Shown: positions 36,326-45,607 of the stretch, piece after piece
How positions within the stretch are numbered: the first letter of the stretch is position 1
Layout: each line of letters begins with the position of its first letter
NCBI RefSeq assembly: GCF_900544955.1
Contig: NZ_UQXD01000008.1
Location: 1 to 64,000, forward strand
Direction: 5' to 3'
DNA length: 64,000 nucleotides
Origin: an uncultured Oscillibacter sp.
GTDB taxonomy: Bacteria; Bacillota; Clostridia; Oscillospirales; Oscillospiraceae
Notes under the pieces: model-generated
Seen by the model: the letters and a program-made list of their open reading frames with translations, nothing else
Told to the model about the DNA's origin: nothing
The model's database searches: none
Program-made: the position numbers and the translations under genes

Positions 36326-37273
36326 ATGGAATACACCCACAAGCCGGTCCTTTTGGACGCGTGCATCGAGGCATTGGCAATACGGCCCGACGGGGTCTAT
36401 GTGGACGGTACACTGGGCCGGGCTGGGCACTCCAGAGAGATCGCCCAAAGGCTCGCCACCGGCCGGCTCATCTGTATCGACAGGGACATGGCGGCCATCG
36501 ACGCGGCCAGAGAGCGTCTGGCGCCATGGATGGACCATGTGACGCTGGTCCATCAGAATTTTGCGGAGCTGGGCGGCGTCCTGCGGGAGGCAGGCGTCGC
36601 CGGCGCCGACGGGATGCTCTTCGACCTGGGGGTTTCCTCCCCCCAGCTGGACGACGCCTCCCGGGGCTTTTCCTACATGCAGGACGCGCCGCTGGACATG
36701 CGGATGGATACCCAGGCGCCGCTGACGGCCTACGAGGTGGTCAACGACTGGAGTGCCGATCAGCTCCGGCGGATCTTCTATGAATACGGGGAGGAGCGGT
36801 ACGCCCCCGCCATTGCCCGGGCCATTGTCCGGGCCCGGGAGGAGCGGGCCATCGCCACCACGCTGGAGCTGGTGGACGTCATCAAGGGGGCCATGCCCCC
36901 GGCGGCGCTGCGGGAGAAGCAGCACCCCGCCAAGCGCAGCTTCCAGGCCATCCGCATCGCCGTCAACGGCGAGCTGGACGCCCTGCCGCCCATGCTGCGC
37001 TCCGCGGTGGACGGCCTGCGGCCCGGCGGGCGGCTGGCGGTTATCACCTTTCACTCCCTGGAGGACCGCATCGTGAAGCGGACGATGCAGGACCTGTCCC
37101 GGGGCTGCACCTGCCCACCGGAATTCCCGGTGTGCGTGTGCGGGAAAAAGCCCCAGGTGAAGCTGCTGACCCGAAAGCCCATCGTGGCCGGGCCGGAGGA
37201 GCTGGCGGAGAATCCCAGGGCGAGAAGCGCCAAGCTCCGGGTGGCGGAGCGGTGCGAGGACGCCGTGCTTTGA
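36326..37273 (+). CDS. rsmH: 16S rRNA (cytosine(1402)-N4)-methyltransferase
   Basis: SAM-dependent methyltransferase (MraW) of 315 residues acting on C1402 of 16S rRNA. N-terminal HKPVLLDACIEAL, SAM-binding VDGTLGRAGHSREI near residue 28, FDLGVSSPQLDDASRGFSY (about 101-119), PLDMRMD, the RVNGELDAL-type segment, and the C-terminal FHSLEDRIVK are all present, as is the Cys-rich C-terminal CTCPPEFPVCVCG. It is the second gene of the dcw operon. Confidence 0.96.
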   Translation: MEYTHKPVLLDACIEALAIRPDGVYVDGTLGRAGHSREIAQRLATGRLICIDRDMAAIDAARERLAPWMDHVTLVHQNFAELGGVLREAGVAGADGMLFDLGVSSPQLDDASRGFSYMQDAPLDMRMDTQAPLTAYEVVNDWSADQLRRIFYEYGEERYAPAIARAIVRAREERAIATTLELVDVIKGAMPPAALREKQHPAKRSFQAIRIAVNGELDALPPMLRSAVDGLRPGGRLAVITFHSLEDRIVKRTMQDLSRGCTCPPEFPVCVCGKKPQVKLLTRKPIVAGPEELAENPRARSAKLRVAERCEDAVL

Positions 37274-37340
37274 TTCAAAAAGGGGACAGCCCCTTTTGAC
37301 GTGTGTGTGTGTACCAATGGACGGAGGGAGGAGTTTCATC

Positions 37341-37901
37341 GTGGCATCCGCAGCGCGGGAACTGCGCTATCGCAGCCAGCACGCCGTCAGCGGCAGTCTG
37401 GCGTATGACCTGGATTGGGAGCTTCGGGAGCGGGAGCTGCGCCACGCCGGGGAGGCACCCCGCCGCCGGGAGGCGGTCCGGGAGCAGCCGAAGGTCCGCA
37501 GCGTGGAGAAGGTGCAGGTCCGGGAGCGGCAGAAGGTCTCCCCCCTGACCGTTTTGGGCTTCGGCGCCGTCATCGGCCTGGCGGTGCTGGTGCTGATGAG
37601 CTACATCCAGCTGATGGTGCTCTCCGCCGGCACGGTGGAGCTGAAGCAGCAGCTCTCCGTCCTGGAGACGGAGAACGTGCGCCTCACCACCCAGTACGAG
37701 CAGATGTACGATCTGGCCACGGTGCGGGAGGCGGCAGAGGCCTCCGGCATGAGCAAGCCCAGCGGCAGCCAGATCTACTATATCGATCTCAGCGAAGGGG
37801 ACAGCGCCGTGGTCTACCAGAAGAAGGAGCCCAGCGTGCTCAGCCGGCTGCTGGCGTCTTTGAACCACGGGATCTATGCGGTGGTGGAATATTTCGACTG
37901 A
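37341..37901 (+). CDS. ftsL: FtsL/DivIC-like cell division protein
   Basis: A bitopic membrane protein of 186 residues in the FtsL position (after rsmH, before the PBP). A basic cytoplasmic part of about 75 residues precedes one helix (LTVLGFGAVIGLAVLVLMSYIQ, about 70-92) and an extracellular leucine-zipper-like coil (VELKQQLSVLETENVRLTTQYEQM). ATG 37317 lacks an RBS, so GTG 37341 behind GGAGGGAGGAG is chosen. FtsL sequences are weakly conserved, so naming rests on topology and gene order. It would join DivIB and DivIC to activate septal wall synthesis. Confidence 0.8.
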   Translation: MASAARELRYRSQHAVSGSLAYDLDWELRERELRHAGEAPRRREAVREQPKVRSVEKVQVRERQKVSPLTVLGFGAVIGLAVLVLMSYIQLMVLSAGTVELKQQLSVLETENVRLTTQYEQMYDLATVREAAEASGMSKPSGSQIYYIDLSEGDSAVVYQKKEPSVLSRLLASLNHGIYAVVEYFD

Positions 37902-37934
37902 CCGCCGCACTATATATGGGATGGACTGGAACGC

Positions 37935-37964
37935 GGGGAGTAAGAAGACGTCTTCTTGCTCCCC
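37935..37964. promoter_or_regulatory. 30-bp palindrome between ftsL and PBP gene
   Basis: GGGGAG-T-AAGAAGACG and its mirror form a loopless 30-bp palindrome centred on GACGTC, with a single T/G mismatch that would be a G-U pair in RNA. No T run follows. It may be a protein-binding site or an RNA processing/attenuation hairpin 54 bases before the PBP start. Confidence 0.5.
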
Positions 37965-38018
37965 CGTTTCGGTCACAGCAACAGGAGGCGGACCGCCCGC
38001 CTGAAAGGGAGAAGGATC

Positions 38019-40463
38019 ATGGCAAGCAATCCCCGCAGAAAAAGTGACGCCGCCCGCCGGGCCAACCAGGTCATCCGCAGCCGGACGGTTTTGGTGATGG
38101 TGCTTCTGGGCGTGTGCACCTTTTTGGCGCTGTTCTGGAAGCTGTACGATCTGCAGATCCGCCAGCACGACAAGCTCCAGGAGCAGGCGGTGGCCCAGCA
38201 GACCCGCTCCACCGTCATCACCGCCTCCCGGGGCACCATTTACGACCGGAACCTGACCCCCCTGGCCATCTCCGCCACGGCGGAGACGGTGTTCGTCTCC
38301 CCCCAGGAGATCAAGCAGTACGTGGAGAGCCAGGAGGCCAAGCAGAAGGACGCCGCCGGCAAGGCGGCGGAGAAGGGCGAGACCTACGTCCCGCCGGCGA
38401 TCCGGGACGGGGACTACATCGCCCGGGGACTGAACCGCATTCTGGGCGTGGACGTGGGCACCATTGAAAAGAAGATGGAGCGCACCTGGTCCCAGTACGA
38501 GATTGTGAAGCTGCGGGTGGAGCAGGACGTGGCCGACGAGGTGCGCCGCTTCATCAACGGCCAGATCGACGACGCGGGAAGCGAGGTGCCCGAGGGCCAG
38601 CGGCAGAAGCTCCGGGGGGTGTACATGGAGCCAGACTCCAAGCGGTATTACCCCTACGGCTCCCTGGCCTCCAACATCATCGGCTTCGTCAACGGCGAGA
38701 ACAAGGGCGGCGTGGGCCTGGAGGCCAAATACGAGAGCGTGCTGGAGGGGACCTCCGGTCTGACTGTCACCGCCAAAAACGCCCGGAACACCGACCTCCT
38801 CTACCAGTATGAGCAGTATTACGACGCCCAGAACGGCGACAGTCTGGTGCTGACGCTGGACACCACCGTGCAGCACGCCCTGGAGAAGAACATGGAGAGC
38901 ATGTTGGAGCGGTTCGACGCGAAAAACGGCGGCACCGGCATCGTCATGGAGGTGAACACCGGCGCCATTGTGGGCATGGCCTCCTACCCCAACTACGACC
39001 TCCAGGACTACGGCAGCATTTACGACGAGAAGCTCCGGGCCCAGCTCAATGCCAAGCTGGCGGAACTGGAGAAAAACCGGAGCAGCTACGCCACGGAGGA
39101 GGACTACCAGGCGGCGGTGAGCGCGGCCACCGGCAGCATGGTGCAGACCCAGTGGCGCAACAAGTGCATCGACTCCACCTATGAGCCCGGCTCCACCTTC
39201 AAGCCCATCACCCTGGCGGCGGCGCTGGAGGAGGGGCTGGTGAACCTGAACAGCACCTTCCAGTGCTCCGGGTCCATCAAGGTCCAGGGCTGGGGAAAGC
39301 CCATCAACTGCTCCAAGAAGGGCGGACACGGCAGCCAGACCCTGGAGCAGGCGGTGGGCAACTCCTGCAACCCCGCCTTTATCAACATGGGATTGAAGAT
39401 CGGCACGGAGAAATACTACCAGTATCTGAAGGCCTTCGGGCTGATGGAGCCCACCGGGGTGGACATGATCGGCGAGGTGACGGGCATTTTCGCCAGTGAG
39501 AAGAACTTCAACAGCAACGTGGTCTCCCTGGCGTCCTACGCCTTCGGCCAGACCTTCACCGTCACCCCCCTGCACCTGATCCGGGCCCAGGCGGCCTGCA
39601 TCAACGGCGGCTATCTCTACACCCCCTACGTGGTGGACCAGGTGCTGGACGACGGCGGCAACATCGTCAGCCAGCACGACACCACCCCCGTCCGCCAGGT
39701 CATCAGCGAGGAGACCTCCGCCACCGTCCGCCGGTGCCTGGAGTACGTGGTGGCCAGCGGCACCGGCAAAAACGGCCAGGTGGTGGGCTACCGCATCGGC
39801 GGCAAGACCGGCACCGCCGACAAGACCGGCACCCGCACCGAGAGCAACCCCCAGGGCGACGTGGTGGTGTCCTTCATGTGCTTTGCCCCGGCGGACAATC
39901 CGAAGTACATCATGCTGCTGACCATGGATACCCCCAGCCGGAACACCGGCGTCTACGTCTCCGGCGGCAACATGGTGGCCCCCACCGCCAGCAAGATCAT
40001 GGGCGAGATTCTGCCCCACCTGGGCATCGAGCCGGACTTCTCCGCCGAGGAGCTGGTGGGCGCCGACGCCGCCGTGCCCAACGTGGTGGGCATGACCCTG
40101 GCCGACGCCAAGGCGAAGATGGAGGCCTCCGGCTTTGACTGCCGCACCCTGGGCGCCGGGGAGACCGTCACCGACCAGACCCCGGCGGGGGGCGCCATCG
40201 TCCCCAACAACGCCGCCATCATCCTCTATCTGGGCGGCCAGCGGCCGGACACCCCCTGTACCGTGCCCAATGTGGTGGGCCTCACCGCCTCGGAGGCCAA
40301 CAAGGCGCTGACCAACGCGGGGCTCATCATGAAGGTGGCGGGCGCCGTCACCTCCACCTCCGGCAACGTCCACGCCATCTCCCAGTCCCACGGGGAGGGG
40401 ACGCTGCTGGCGGCGGGCGACGTGGTCACCGTCCAGTTCGGTGACAGCTCCGTGCTGGACTGA
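38019..40463 (+). CDS. Class B penicillin-binding protein with two PASTA domains
   Basis: Septal or spore-wall transpeptidase (PBP2B/SpoVD type) of 814 residues that cross-links peptidoglycan outside the membrane. One N-terminal helix (about 22-41), the class B dimerisation domain (about 50-250, TASRGTIYDRNLTPLA), and the transpeptidase domain with STFK 392-395 (nucleophile Ser392), SCN 449-451 and KTG 596-598. Two PASTA repeats close the protein (about 688-745 and 752-810). The ATG at 38019 has GGGAGAAGG upstream. In this operon position SpoVD and PBP2B homologues both occur, and two PASTA units favour the PBP2B type; its partner is FtsW or SpoVE. Confidence 0.93.
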   Translation: MASNPRRKSDAARRANQVIRSRTVLVMVLLGVCTFLALFWKLYDLQIRQHDKLQEQAVAQQTRSTVITASRGTIYDRNLTPLAISATAETVFVSPQEIKQYVESQEAKQKDAAGKAAEKGETYVPPAIRDGDYIARGLNRILGVDVGTIEKKMERTWSQYEIVKLRVEQDVADEVRRFINGQIDDAGSEVPEGQRQKLRGVYMEPDSKRYYPYGSLASNIIGFVNGENKGGVGLEAKYESVLEGTSGLTVTAKNARNTDLLYQYEQYYDAQNGDSLVLTLDTTVQHALEKNMESMLERFDAKNGGTGIVMEVNTGAIVGMASYPNYDLQDYGSIYDEKLRAQLNAKLAELEKNRSSYATEEDYQAAVSAATGSMVQTQWRNKCIDSTYEPGSTFKPITLAAALEEGLVNLNSTFQCSGSIKVQGWGKPINCSKKGGHGSQTLEQAVGNSCNPAFINMGLKIGTEKYYQYLKAFGLMEPTGVDMIGEVTGIFASEKNFNSNVVSLASYAFGQTFTVTPLHLIRAQAACINGGYLYTPYVVDQVLDDGGNIVSQHDTTPVRQVISEETSATVRRCLEYVVASGTGKNGQVVGYRIGGKTGTADKTGTRTESNPQGDVVVSFMCFAPADNPKYIMLLTMDTPSRNTGVYVSGGNMVAPTASKIMGEILPHLGIEPDFSAEELVGADAAVPNVVGMTLADAKAKMEASGFDCRTLGAGETVTDQTPAGGAIVPNNAAIILYLGGQRPDTPCTVPNVVGLTASEANKALTNAGLIMKVAGAVTSTSGNVHAISQSHGEGTLLAAGDVVTVQFGDSSVLD

Positions 40464-40522
40464 GGGCAGGATTTGCAAGGTTTTGGGCACCATTCCCTGT
40501 ATACGCCGCGTTTTGCCCTGTC

Positions 40523-40528
40523 TATAAT
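40523..40528 (+). promoter_or_regulatory. Possible -10 box upstream of murE
   Basis: Perfect TATAAT 50 bases before murE, but the -35 region at the right distance is poor (TATACG). It may be an internal promoter of the cluster. Confidence 0.35.
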
Positions 40529-40579
40529 AAAGGGAAACGGGCATCACAGGTGCCAGAACGAGAAAAGGGGCGCGTACGG

Positions 40580-42028
40580 ATGAAATTGAGAGAATTGCTG
40601 CGGGGGCTGGAGGTCCTGTCCGCCACGGCGGATTGGGAGATGGAGGTCCCCGGCGTCAGCTACGACTCCCGGACCACCCGGCCCGGGGAGCTGTTTGTGG
40701 CCATGACCGGCTTTGCCTCCGACGGCCACGCCTTCATCGGCAGGGCCGCGGCGGCGGGGGCCGCCGCGGTGCTGTGCGAGCGGCCGCCGGAGGAGGCGGT
40801 GCCCTACGTCCAGGTGGCGGACTCCCGCCGGGCCCTGGCGGTGGTGGGCGCCAACTTCTTCGGCCACCCGGCCGAGGCGATGACCATGGCGGCGGTCACC
40901 GGCACCAACGGCAAGACCACCACCACCTACCTCCTCAAGGCCATTTTGGAGCAGGAGGCCGGGGCCAAGGTGGGCCTCATCGGCACCAATCAGAACATGA
41001 TCGGCGGCGAGAGCCTCCCCACGGAGCGGACCACGCCGGAGTCCTTCGAGGTCCAGCGGCTCTTCGCCCAGATGCGGGACGCGGGCTGCACCCACGTGGT
41101 AATGGAGACCTCCTCCCACGCCCTGGCGCTGGACCGGGTCTACGGCGTGCACTACGCCGTGGGCATCTTCACCAACCTGACCCAGGACCACCTGGATTTT
41201 CACGGCACCATGGAGGCCTACTGCGACGCCAAGGCCATCCTCTTTCAAAACTGCGACCGGGGCGTGGTGAACGCCGACGACCCCTGGACGCCCCGGCTGC
41301 TGGAACAGGCCGCCTGCCCGGTGCTCACCTACGGGGAGCGGGCGGCGGCGGACCTGCGGGCGGAGGACATCCGCCTGGCGGCGGACCATGTGGCCTTCAC
41401 CGCCGTGACAAAAGACGAACGGGTGCCCGTCCGGGTGCATATTCCCGGCGGCTTCATGGTATATAATACCCTGGATGTACTGGGGGCCGCCCTGGCCCTG
41501 GGCATCCCCCTGGAGAAGAGCGCCCAGGCCCTGGCCCGGGTGCCCCACGTGAAGGGCCGGGTGGAGGTGGTGCCCACGCCGGGGAAGGACTACACCGTCC
41601 TCGTCGATTACGCCCACAGCCCCGACGGCCTGGAAAACGTCCTGGGCACGGTGAAGGGCTTCGCCAAGGGGCGGACCATCGCCCTCTTCGGCTGCGGCGG
41701 CGACCGGGATAAGACCAAGCGGCCCAAGATGGGGGCCATCGCCGCCCGCATCGCGGATCTGGTGGTGGTCACCTCCGACAATCCCCGCACCGAGGTCCCC
41801 GGCGACATCATCGCCGACATCCTGCCGGGGCTGGCGGGGACAAAAACCCCCTACGTGGTGGTGGAGGACCGGGTGGAGGCCATCCACTACTGCCTGGATC
41901 ACGCCAGGCCGGGGGATGTCATCGCCCTGTGCGGCAAGGGCCACGAGACCTACCAGGAGGTGGGCCGCGTCAAGCGCCACATGGATGAGCGGGAGATCGT
42001 GGCGGACTATCTGGCCCAGGGCCGCTGA
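40580..42028 (+). CDS. murE: UDP-MurNAc-L-Ala-D-Glu ligase, meso-DAP type
   Basis: ATP-dependent ligase adding the third residue of the peptidoglycan stem; 482 residues, cytosolic. N-terminal DSRTTRPGELFVAM (about 29-42), P loop GTNGKT 108-113, the central MurE-type HLDFHGTMEAYCDAKA region, and the C-terminal domain with DNPR at 400-403. DNPR is the signature of enzymes that use meso-diaminopimelate, so a DAP-type wall is expected. The start is ATG 40580 behind GAAAAGGGG; an upstream in-frame GTG at 40550 is less well supported. Confidence 0.95.
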   Translation: MKLRELLRGLEVLSATADWEMEVPGVSYDSRTTRPGELFVAMTGFASDGHAFIGRAAAAGAAAVLCERPPEEAVPYVQVADSRRALAVVGANFFGHPAEAMTMAAVTGTNGKTTTTYLLKAILEQEAGAKVGLIGTNQNMIGGESLPTERTTPESFEVQRLFAQMRDAGCTHVVMETSSHALALDRVYGVHYAVGIFTNLTQDHLDFHGTMEAYCDAKAILFQNCDRGVVNADDPWTPRLLEQAACPVLTYGERAAADLRAEDIRLAADHVAFTAVTKDERVPVRVHIPGGFMVYNTLDVLGAALALGIPLEKSAQALARVPHVKGRVEVVPTPGKDYTVLVDYAHSPDGLENVLGTVKGFAKGRTIALFGCGGDRDKTKRPKMGAIAARIADLVVVTSDNPRTEVPGDIIADILPGLAGTKTPYVVVEDRVEAIHYCLDHARPGDVIALCGKGHETYQEVGRVKRHMDEREIVADYLAQGR

Positions 42029-42086
42029 GAGACACAAAAGCGCCGGGGCGGGAACCCGGCGGCAGAAAAGGGAGAGGGAGAGACCA

Positions 42087-43073
42087 ATGGATTTGTCAAT
42101 TTGGATCGCGGCGGGCGTCAGCTTTGTGCTGACGCTGGTGATCGGACGGTTTTTGATTCCGGAGCTGCGGAAGCTGAAGGCGGGGCAGGAGATTCGGGCG
42201 GACGGCCCCACCTGGCACGCCGGCAAGGCCGGCACCCCCACCATGGGAGGCATCATGTTCATCATCGGTGCCGGGGTGACGGTGTTTGTCCTGGGCTGGG
42301 AGCGGATGCTGGCGGGGGAGTTCACCCACCTGTACGTCTACCTCTTCGCCCTGATCTTCGGGCTGATCGGCTTTGTGGACGACTACCGCAAGGTCCGCCA
42401 GCACCAGAACGAGGGCCTCACCGCCCGGCAGAAGTTCGTGCTGCAGCTGGCGGCGGCGGTGGTGTTTTTGTGCCTGATGCGCTATGAGGGCCTGCTGACC
42501 AACCGGCTCTACCTCCCCTTCGCCAACGTGACGGTGACCATGAACTGGGTGGTGTACCTGGTGTTCGCCGCCTTCGTCATCGTGGGCTGCGTCAACGCGG
42601 TGAACCTGACGGACGGCATCGACGGCCTGGCCGCCAGCGTCACCTTTGTGGTGATGGCGTTCTTTACCGTTACCGCCGCCGTGTGGCGCATGACGGCCCT
42701 GGCCCTGTTTCCGGCGGCCCTGGCGGGGGGGCTGGCGGCCTTCTTCGTCTACAACCACCATCCCGCCAAGACCTTTATGGGCGACACCGGCAGCCTCTTT
42801 CTGGGCGGCGCGGTGGCGGCCCTGGGCTTTGCCATGGATATGCCCCTGATTCTGATTCCCGTGGGCGTCATCTACATCGCGGAGACCGTCAGCGACATCA
42901 TTCAGGTGGGCTATTTCAAGGCCACCCACGGCAAGCGCTTTTTCAAAATGGCGCCGCTGCACCACCACCTGGAGCTGTCCGGGTGGAGCGAGGCAAAGCT
43001 GGTGGCGGTGTTCTCCGGCATCACGCTGGTGTGCTGCGCGCTGGCCTATTGGGGAATTCAGGGGCGGCACTGA
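42087..43073 (+). CDS. mraY: Phospho-N-acetylmuramoyl-pentapeptide transferase
   Basis: Integral membrane enzyme making lipid I from UDP-MurNAc-pentapeptide and undecaprenyl phosphate. 328 residues with about ten helices. Conserved catalytic segments: GTPTMGGIMF (about 50), FGLIGFVDDYRK (about 93-104), VNLTDGIDGLA (about 173-183), GDTGSLFLGG near 233 and APLHHHLE near 291. The ATG is behind AGGGAGAG. murF or murD, which often sit here, are missing; ftsW follows directly. Confidence 0.96.
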   Translation: MDLSIWIAAGVSFVLTLVIGRFLIPELRKLKAGQEIRADGPTWHAGKAGTPTMGGIMFIIGAGVTVFVLGWERMLAGEFTHLYVYLFALIFGLIGFVDDYRKVRQHQNEGLTARQKFVLQLAAAVVFLCLMRYEGLLTNRLYLPFANVTVTMNWVVYLVFAAFVIVGCVNAVNLTDGIDGLAASVTFVVMAFFTVTAAVWRMTALALFPAALAGGLAAFFVYNHHPAKTFMGDTGSLFLGGAVAALGFAMDMPLILIPVGVIYIAETVSDIIQVGYFKATHGKRFFKMAPLHHHLELSGWSEAKLVAVFSGITLVCCALAYWGIQGRH

Positions 43074-43111
43074 CACCGCCGAAGCAAGTTTGAGAGAGGG
43101 GAGGGAGCCGC

Positions 43112-44329
43112 ATGGCCCAGAGACGGCGCAGGCCCATGTCCAGGGAAGAGGCCCTGGCCCGGCAGGAGCGGCAGCAGCGGCTGCGGGAAAAGGAGCAGGA
43201 GAGCCGGGAGTTGGCCCGGGGACCCATCGACCTGCCCTTCTGCCTGCTGGTGATTCTCCTGTCCGGCATCGGCCTGGTGATGCTGCTGTCCGCCAGCTTC
43301 CCCTCCGCCTACTACATCAACAGCGACCCCACCCACTACTTCGTCCGCCAGGGCATCTTCGCCGTGGCGGGCATCGCGGCCATGTTCCTCATCAGCCGCT
43401 TCAACTACCAGCGGCTGCGGGGCCTGGCGAAGCCCCTGCTGTACCTCGCCATCTTTTTGCTGTTGCTGGTCATCATCCCGGGGAATCCCCTGGCGGTGAC
43501 CCGGAACAACGCCACCCGCTGGCTGGGCATCGGCGAGCTCTTCACCATTCAGCCCTCGGAGATTGCCAAGATGGCGGTGGTGATCTACTTCTCCGACAGC
43601 ATCTCCAAGAAGAAGGACAAAATGTACACCGCCCGGTACGGCATCGCCCCCTATCTGCTGATTCTGGGGGTCATTTCGGTGCTGATGCTGCTGGAGCCCC
43701 ACCTGTCCGGCACGGTTTTGATCCTGGGCGCCGGCGCGGTGCTGATGCTGGTGGGCGGCATCCACCTGGGCTGGGTCCTGGCCGCCGTGGGCGGCGCCGG
43801 CGGCGTGGCGTTTTTGATGCTCTCCGGCATCATCAAATACGGCCAGTCCCGCATCGCCATGTGGCACAACCCCTGGCTGGACGCCCAGGGCGACGGCTAC
43901 CAGCTGGTCCAGAGCCTGATCTCCATCGGCTCCGGGGGGCTGCTGGGAGTGGGACTGGGCAGGAGCCGGCAGAAGTACCTGTACCTGCCCGAGGAGCACA
44001 ACGACTTCATCTTCGCCATCATCTGCGAGGAGCTGGGCCTCATCGGCGCCACCATCATCATGCTGCTGTTCGCGGCGCTGATTCTCCGGGGCTTCTGGAT
44101 CGCCCTCCACGCCCGGGACCGGTTCGGCAGCCTCCTGGTGGTGGGCATCACCACGCTGATCGCCCTCCAGACCTTTTTGAACATCGGCGTGGTGACGGGA
44201 CTGCTGCCCACCACCGGCATCTCCCTGCCCTTTTTCAGCTACGGGGGCACCGCCCTGTCCATTCAGCTGGCGGAGATGGGAATCGTGCTGTCGGTGTCCA
44301 GGCAGATGAAGCCCACCCGGGCGGGGTAG
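43112..44329 (+). CDS. ftsW: SEDS family glycosyltransferase FtsW
   Basis: Membrane peptidoglycan polymerase of the SEDS family that works with the class B PBP at the septum or spore cortex. 405 residues with about ten helices. The N-terminal 35 residues are charged and cytoplasmic, then GLVMLLSASFPSAYY, the RNNATRWLGIGELFTIQPSEIAK block (about 133-155) and DYLFAIICEELG-like (HNDFIFAIICEELGLIG near 295). LPTTGISLPFFSYGGTALS near the end is the family signature. GAGAGGGGAGGG precedes the ATG. SpoVE, a sporulation paralogue, cannot be excluded. Confidence 0.93.
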   Translation: MAQRRRRPMSREEALARQERQQRLREKEQESRELARGPIDLPFCLLVILLSGIGLVMLLSASFPSAYYINSDPTHYFVRQGIFAVAGIAAMFLISRFNYQRLRGLAKPLLYLAIFLLLLVIIPGNPLAVTRNNATRWLGIGELFTIQPSEIAKMAVVIYFSDSISKKKDKMYTARYGIAPYLLILGVISVLMLLEPHLSGTVLILGAGAVLMLVGGIHLGWVLAAVGGAGGVAFLMLSGIIKYGQSRIAMWHNPWLDAQGDGYQLVQSLISIGSGGLLGVGLGRSRQKYLYLPEEHNDFIFAIICEELGLIGATIIMLLFAALILRGFWIALHARDRFGSLLVVGITTLIALQTFLNIGVVTGLLPTTGISLPFFSYGGTALSIQLAEMGIVLSVSRQMKPTRAG

Positions 44330-44348
44330 CGATTTTTGGAAGAATTTC

Positions 44349-44369
44349 GGGGAGACCGCCGGTCTCCCC
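44349..44369 (+). terminator. Small hairpin between ftsW and murG
   Basis: Nine-bp stem GGGGAGACC/GGTCTCCCC with loop GCC and no T run, so more likely a message-stabilising or partial stop element inside the operon. Confidence 0.4.
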
Positions 44370-44407
44370 TCCGCCCCGTTTTGGGGGAAGCAAGCGAGGT
44401 TGGTAGA

Positions 44408-45544
44408 ATGAGGAAAGAATTGAAGCGGGTCATTTTCACCTGCGGCGGCACGGCGGGGCACGTGAACCCGGCCATTGCCCTGGCCCAGGCGGTGCAGGAG
44501 CGGAACCCGGGGGCGGAGGTGCTCTTCGTGGGGGCGGAGCGGGGGCTGGAGAAGGACCTGATTCCCCAGGCGGGCTATCCCTTCCGCACCGTGCACATCT
44601 CCAGCTTCCACCGCTCCTGCAAGCCCCGGGAGCTGCGGCACAACCTGATCTCCCTGTTCAACCTGCTGCGGGCGCCGGGGGAGGCCCGGGCGCTGCTGCG
44701 GGAGTTCGAGCCGGACATCGTGGTGGGCACCGGCGGCTACGCCAGCTTTCCCATGGTGAAGGCGGCGGCCCGGGCGGGCGTCCCCACGGTGGTCCACGAG
44801 TCCAACATGGTGCCCGGCCTCACCACGGAGATGCTGGAGCCCTTCGCAGACCGCATCCTGGTGGGGTTTGAGGCCTGCCGGGCGCACTACAAGCACCCGG
44901 AGAAGGTGCTGGTCACCGGCACGCCGGTGCGGGGGGATTTCTTCACCCTCACCAAAGCGGAGGCCAAGCGGGCGCTGGGGGTGGACGACGGGCGGCCCCT
45001 GATCGTCTCCTTCTGGGGGTCCCTGGGCGCCTCCGGCATGAACCGGCGGATGGCGGACTTCCTGGCCCTGGAGGCGGCGAAGGAGCCCTTCCACCACATC
45101 CACGGCGCGGGGAAGAACGACTATCCCATGCTGACGGCGCTGCTGGCGGAGAAGGGGGTGGACTTGGCGGCCCACCCGGCGCTGCGGCTGCGGGAGTATA
45201 TCTACGACATGGCCCCCGTCATGCGGGCGGCGGACCTGGTGATCTGCCGGGCCGGGGCCTCCACCATCAGCGAGCTGACGGCCCTGGGGGTCCCGGCGCT
45301 GATCGTGCCCTCCCCCTACGTCACCAACAACCACCAGGAGAAAAACGCCCGGGTGCTGGAGGAGGCGGGGGGCGCGGCGGTGCTACTGGAGCAGGACGCC
45401 ACCGGCCAGGCCTTGTTCCAGGCCGCCTGCGGCATCCTCCACGACGGCGGCCGCCGGGCCTCCATGGAAAGGGCCATGGCGTCCCTTGGCATCCGGGACG
45501 CCACGGAGCGGATCTATCAGACGGTGCTGGCGCTTGCGAAGTAA
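44408..45544 (+). CDS. murG: Lipid II synthase MurG
   Basis: Membrane-associated GT28 glycosyltransferase that adds GlcNAc to lipid I; 378 residues. The Gly-rich loop CGGTAGHVNPAIALAQ (about 12-27) and a second GTGGYASFPMVKAA (about 107-120) are in the N-terminal half. The UDP-GlcNAc-binding half shows SFWGSLGASGMNR in place of the common GGSxGA, AGKNDY-like GAGKNDYPM, CRAGASTISELTALGVPALIVPSPYVTNNHQEKNA near 283. The start is ATG 44408, and GCGAGGTTGG is the likely RBS. Confidence 0.94.
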   Translation: MRKELKRVIFTCGGTAGHVNPAIALAQAVQERNPGAEVLFVGAERGLEKDLIPQAGYPFRTVHISSFHRSCKPRELRHNLISLFNLLRAPGEARALLREFEPDIVVGTGGYASFPMVKAAARAGVPTVVHESNMVPGLTTEMLEPFADRILVGFEACRAHYKHPEKVLVTGTPVRGDFFTLTKAEAKRALGVDDGRPLIVSFWGSLGASGMNRRMADFLALEAAKEPFHHIHGAGKNDYPMLTALLAEKGVDLAAHPALRLREYIYDMAPVMRAADLVICRAGASTISELTALGVPALIVPSPYVTNNHQEKNARVLEEAGGAAVLLEQDATGQALFQAACGILHDGGRRASMERAMASLGIRDATERIYQTVLALAK

Positions 45545-45573
45545 CCACCCGGCGCCTCCGCCCATAGGATGGG
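45544..45573 (+). promoter_or_regulatory. Possible sporulation-type promoter upstream of murA
   Basis: AC at 45544-45545, 17 bases, CATAGGATGGG from 45563. The same AC-N17-CATAGGATG arrangement is found in front of the cwlJ-like gene. It resembles the SigK pattern AC-N16/17-CATANNNTA except for the last base. Tentative. Confidence 0.3.
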
Positions 45574-45607
45574 GCATGAAACCATCTTGGGTACGGAGGG
45601 GAACAAT

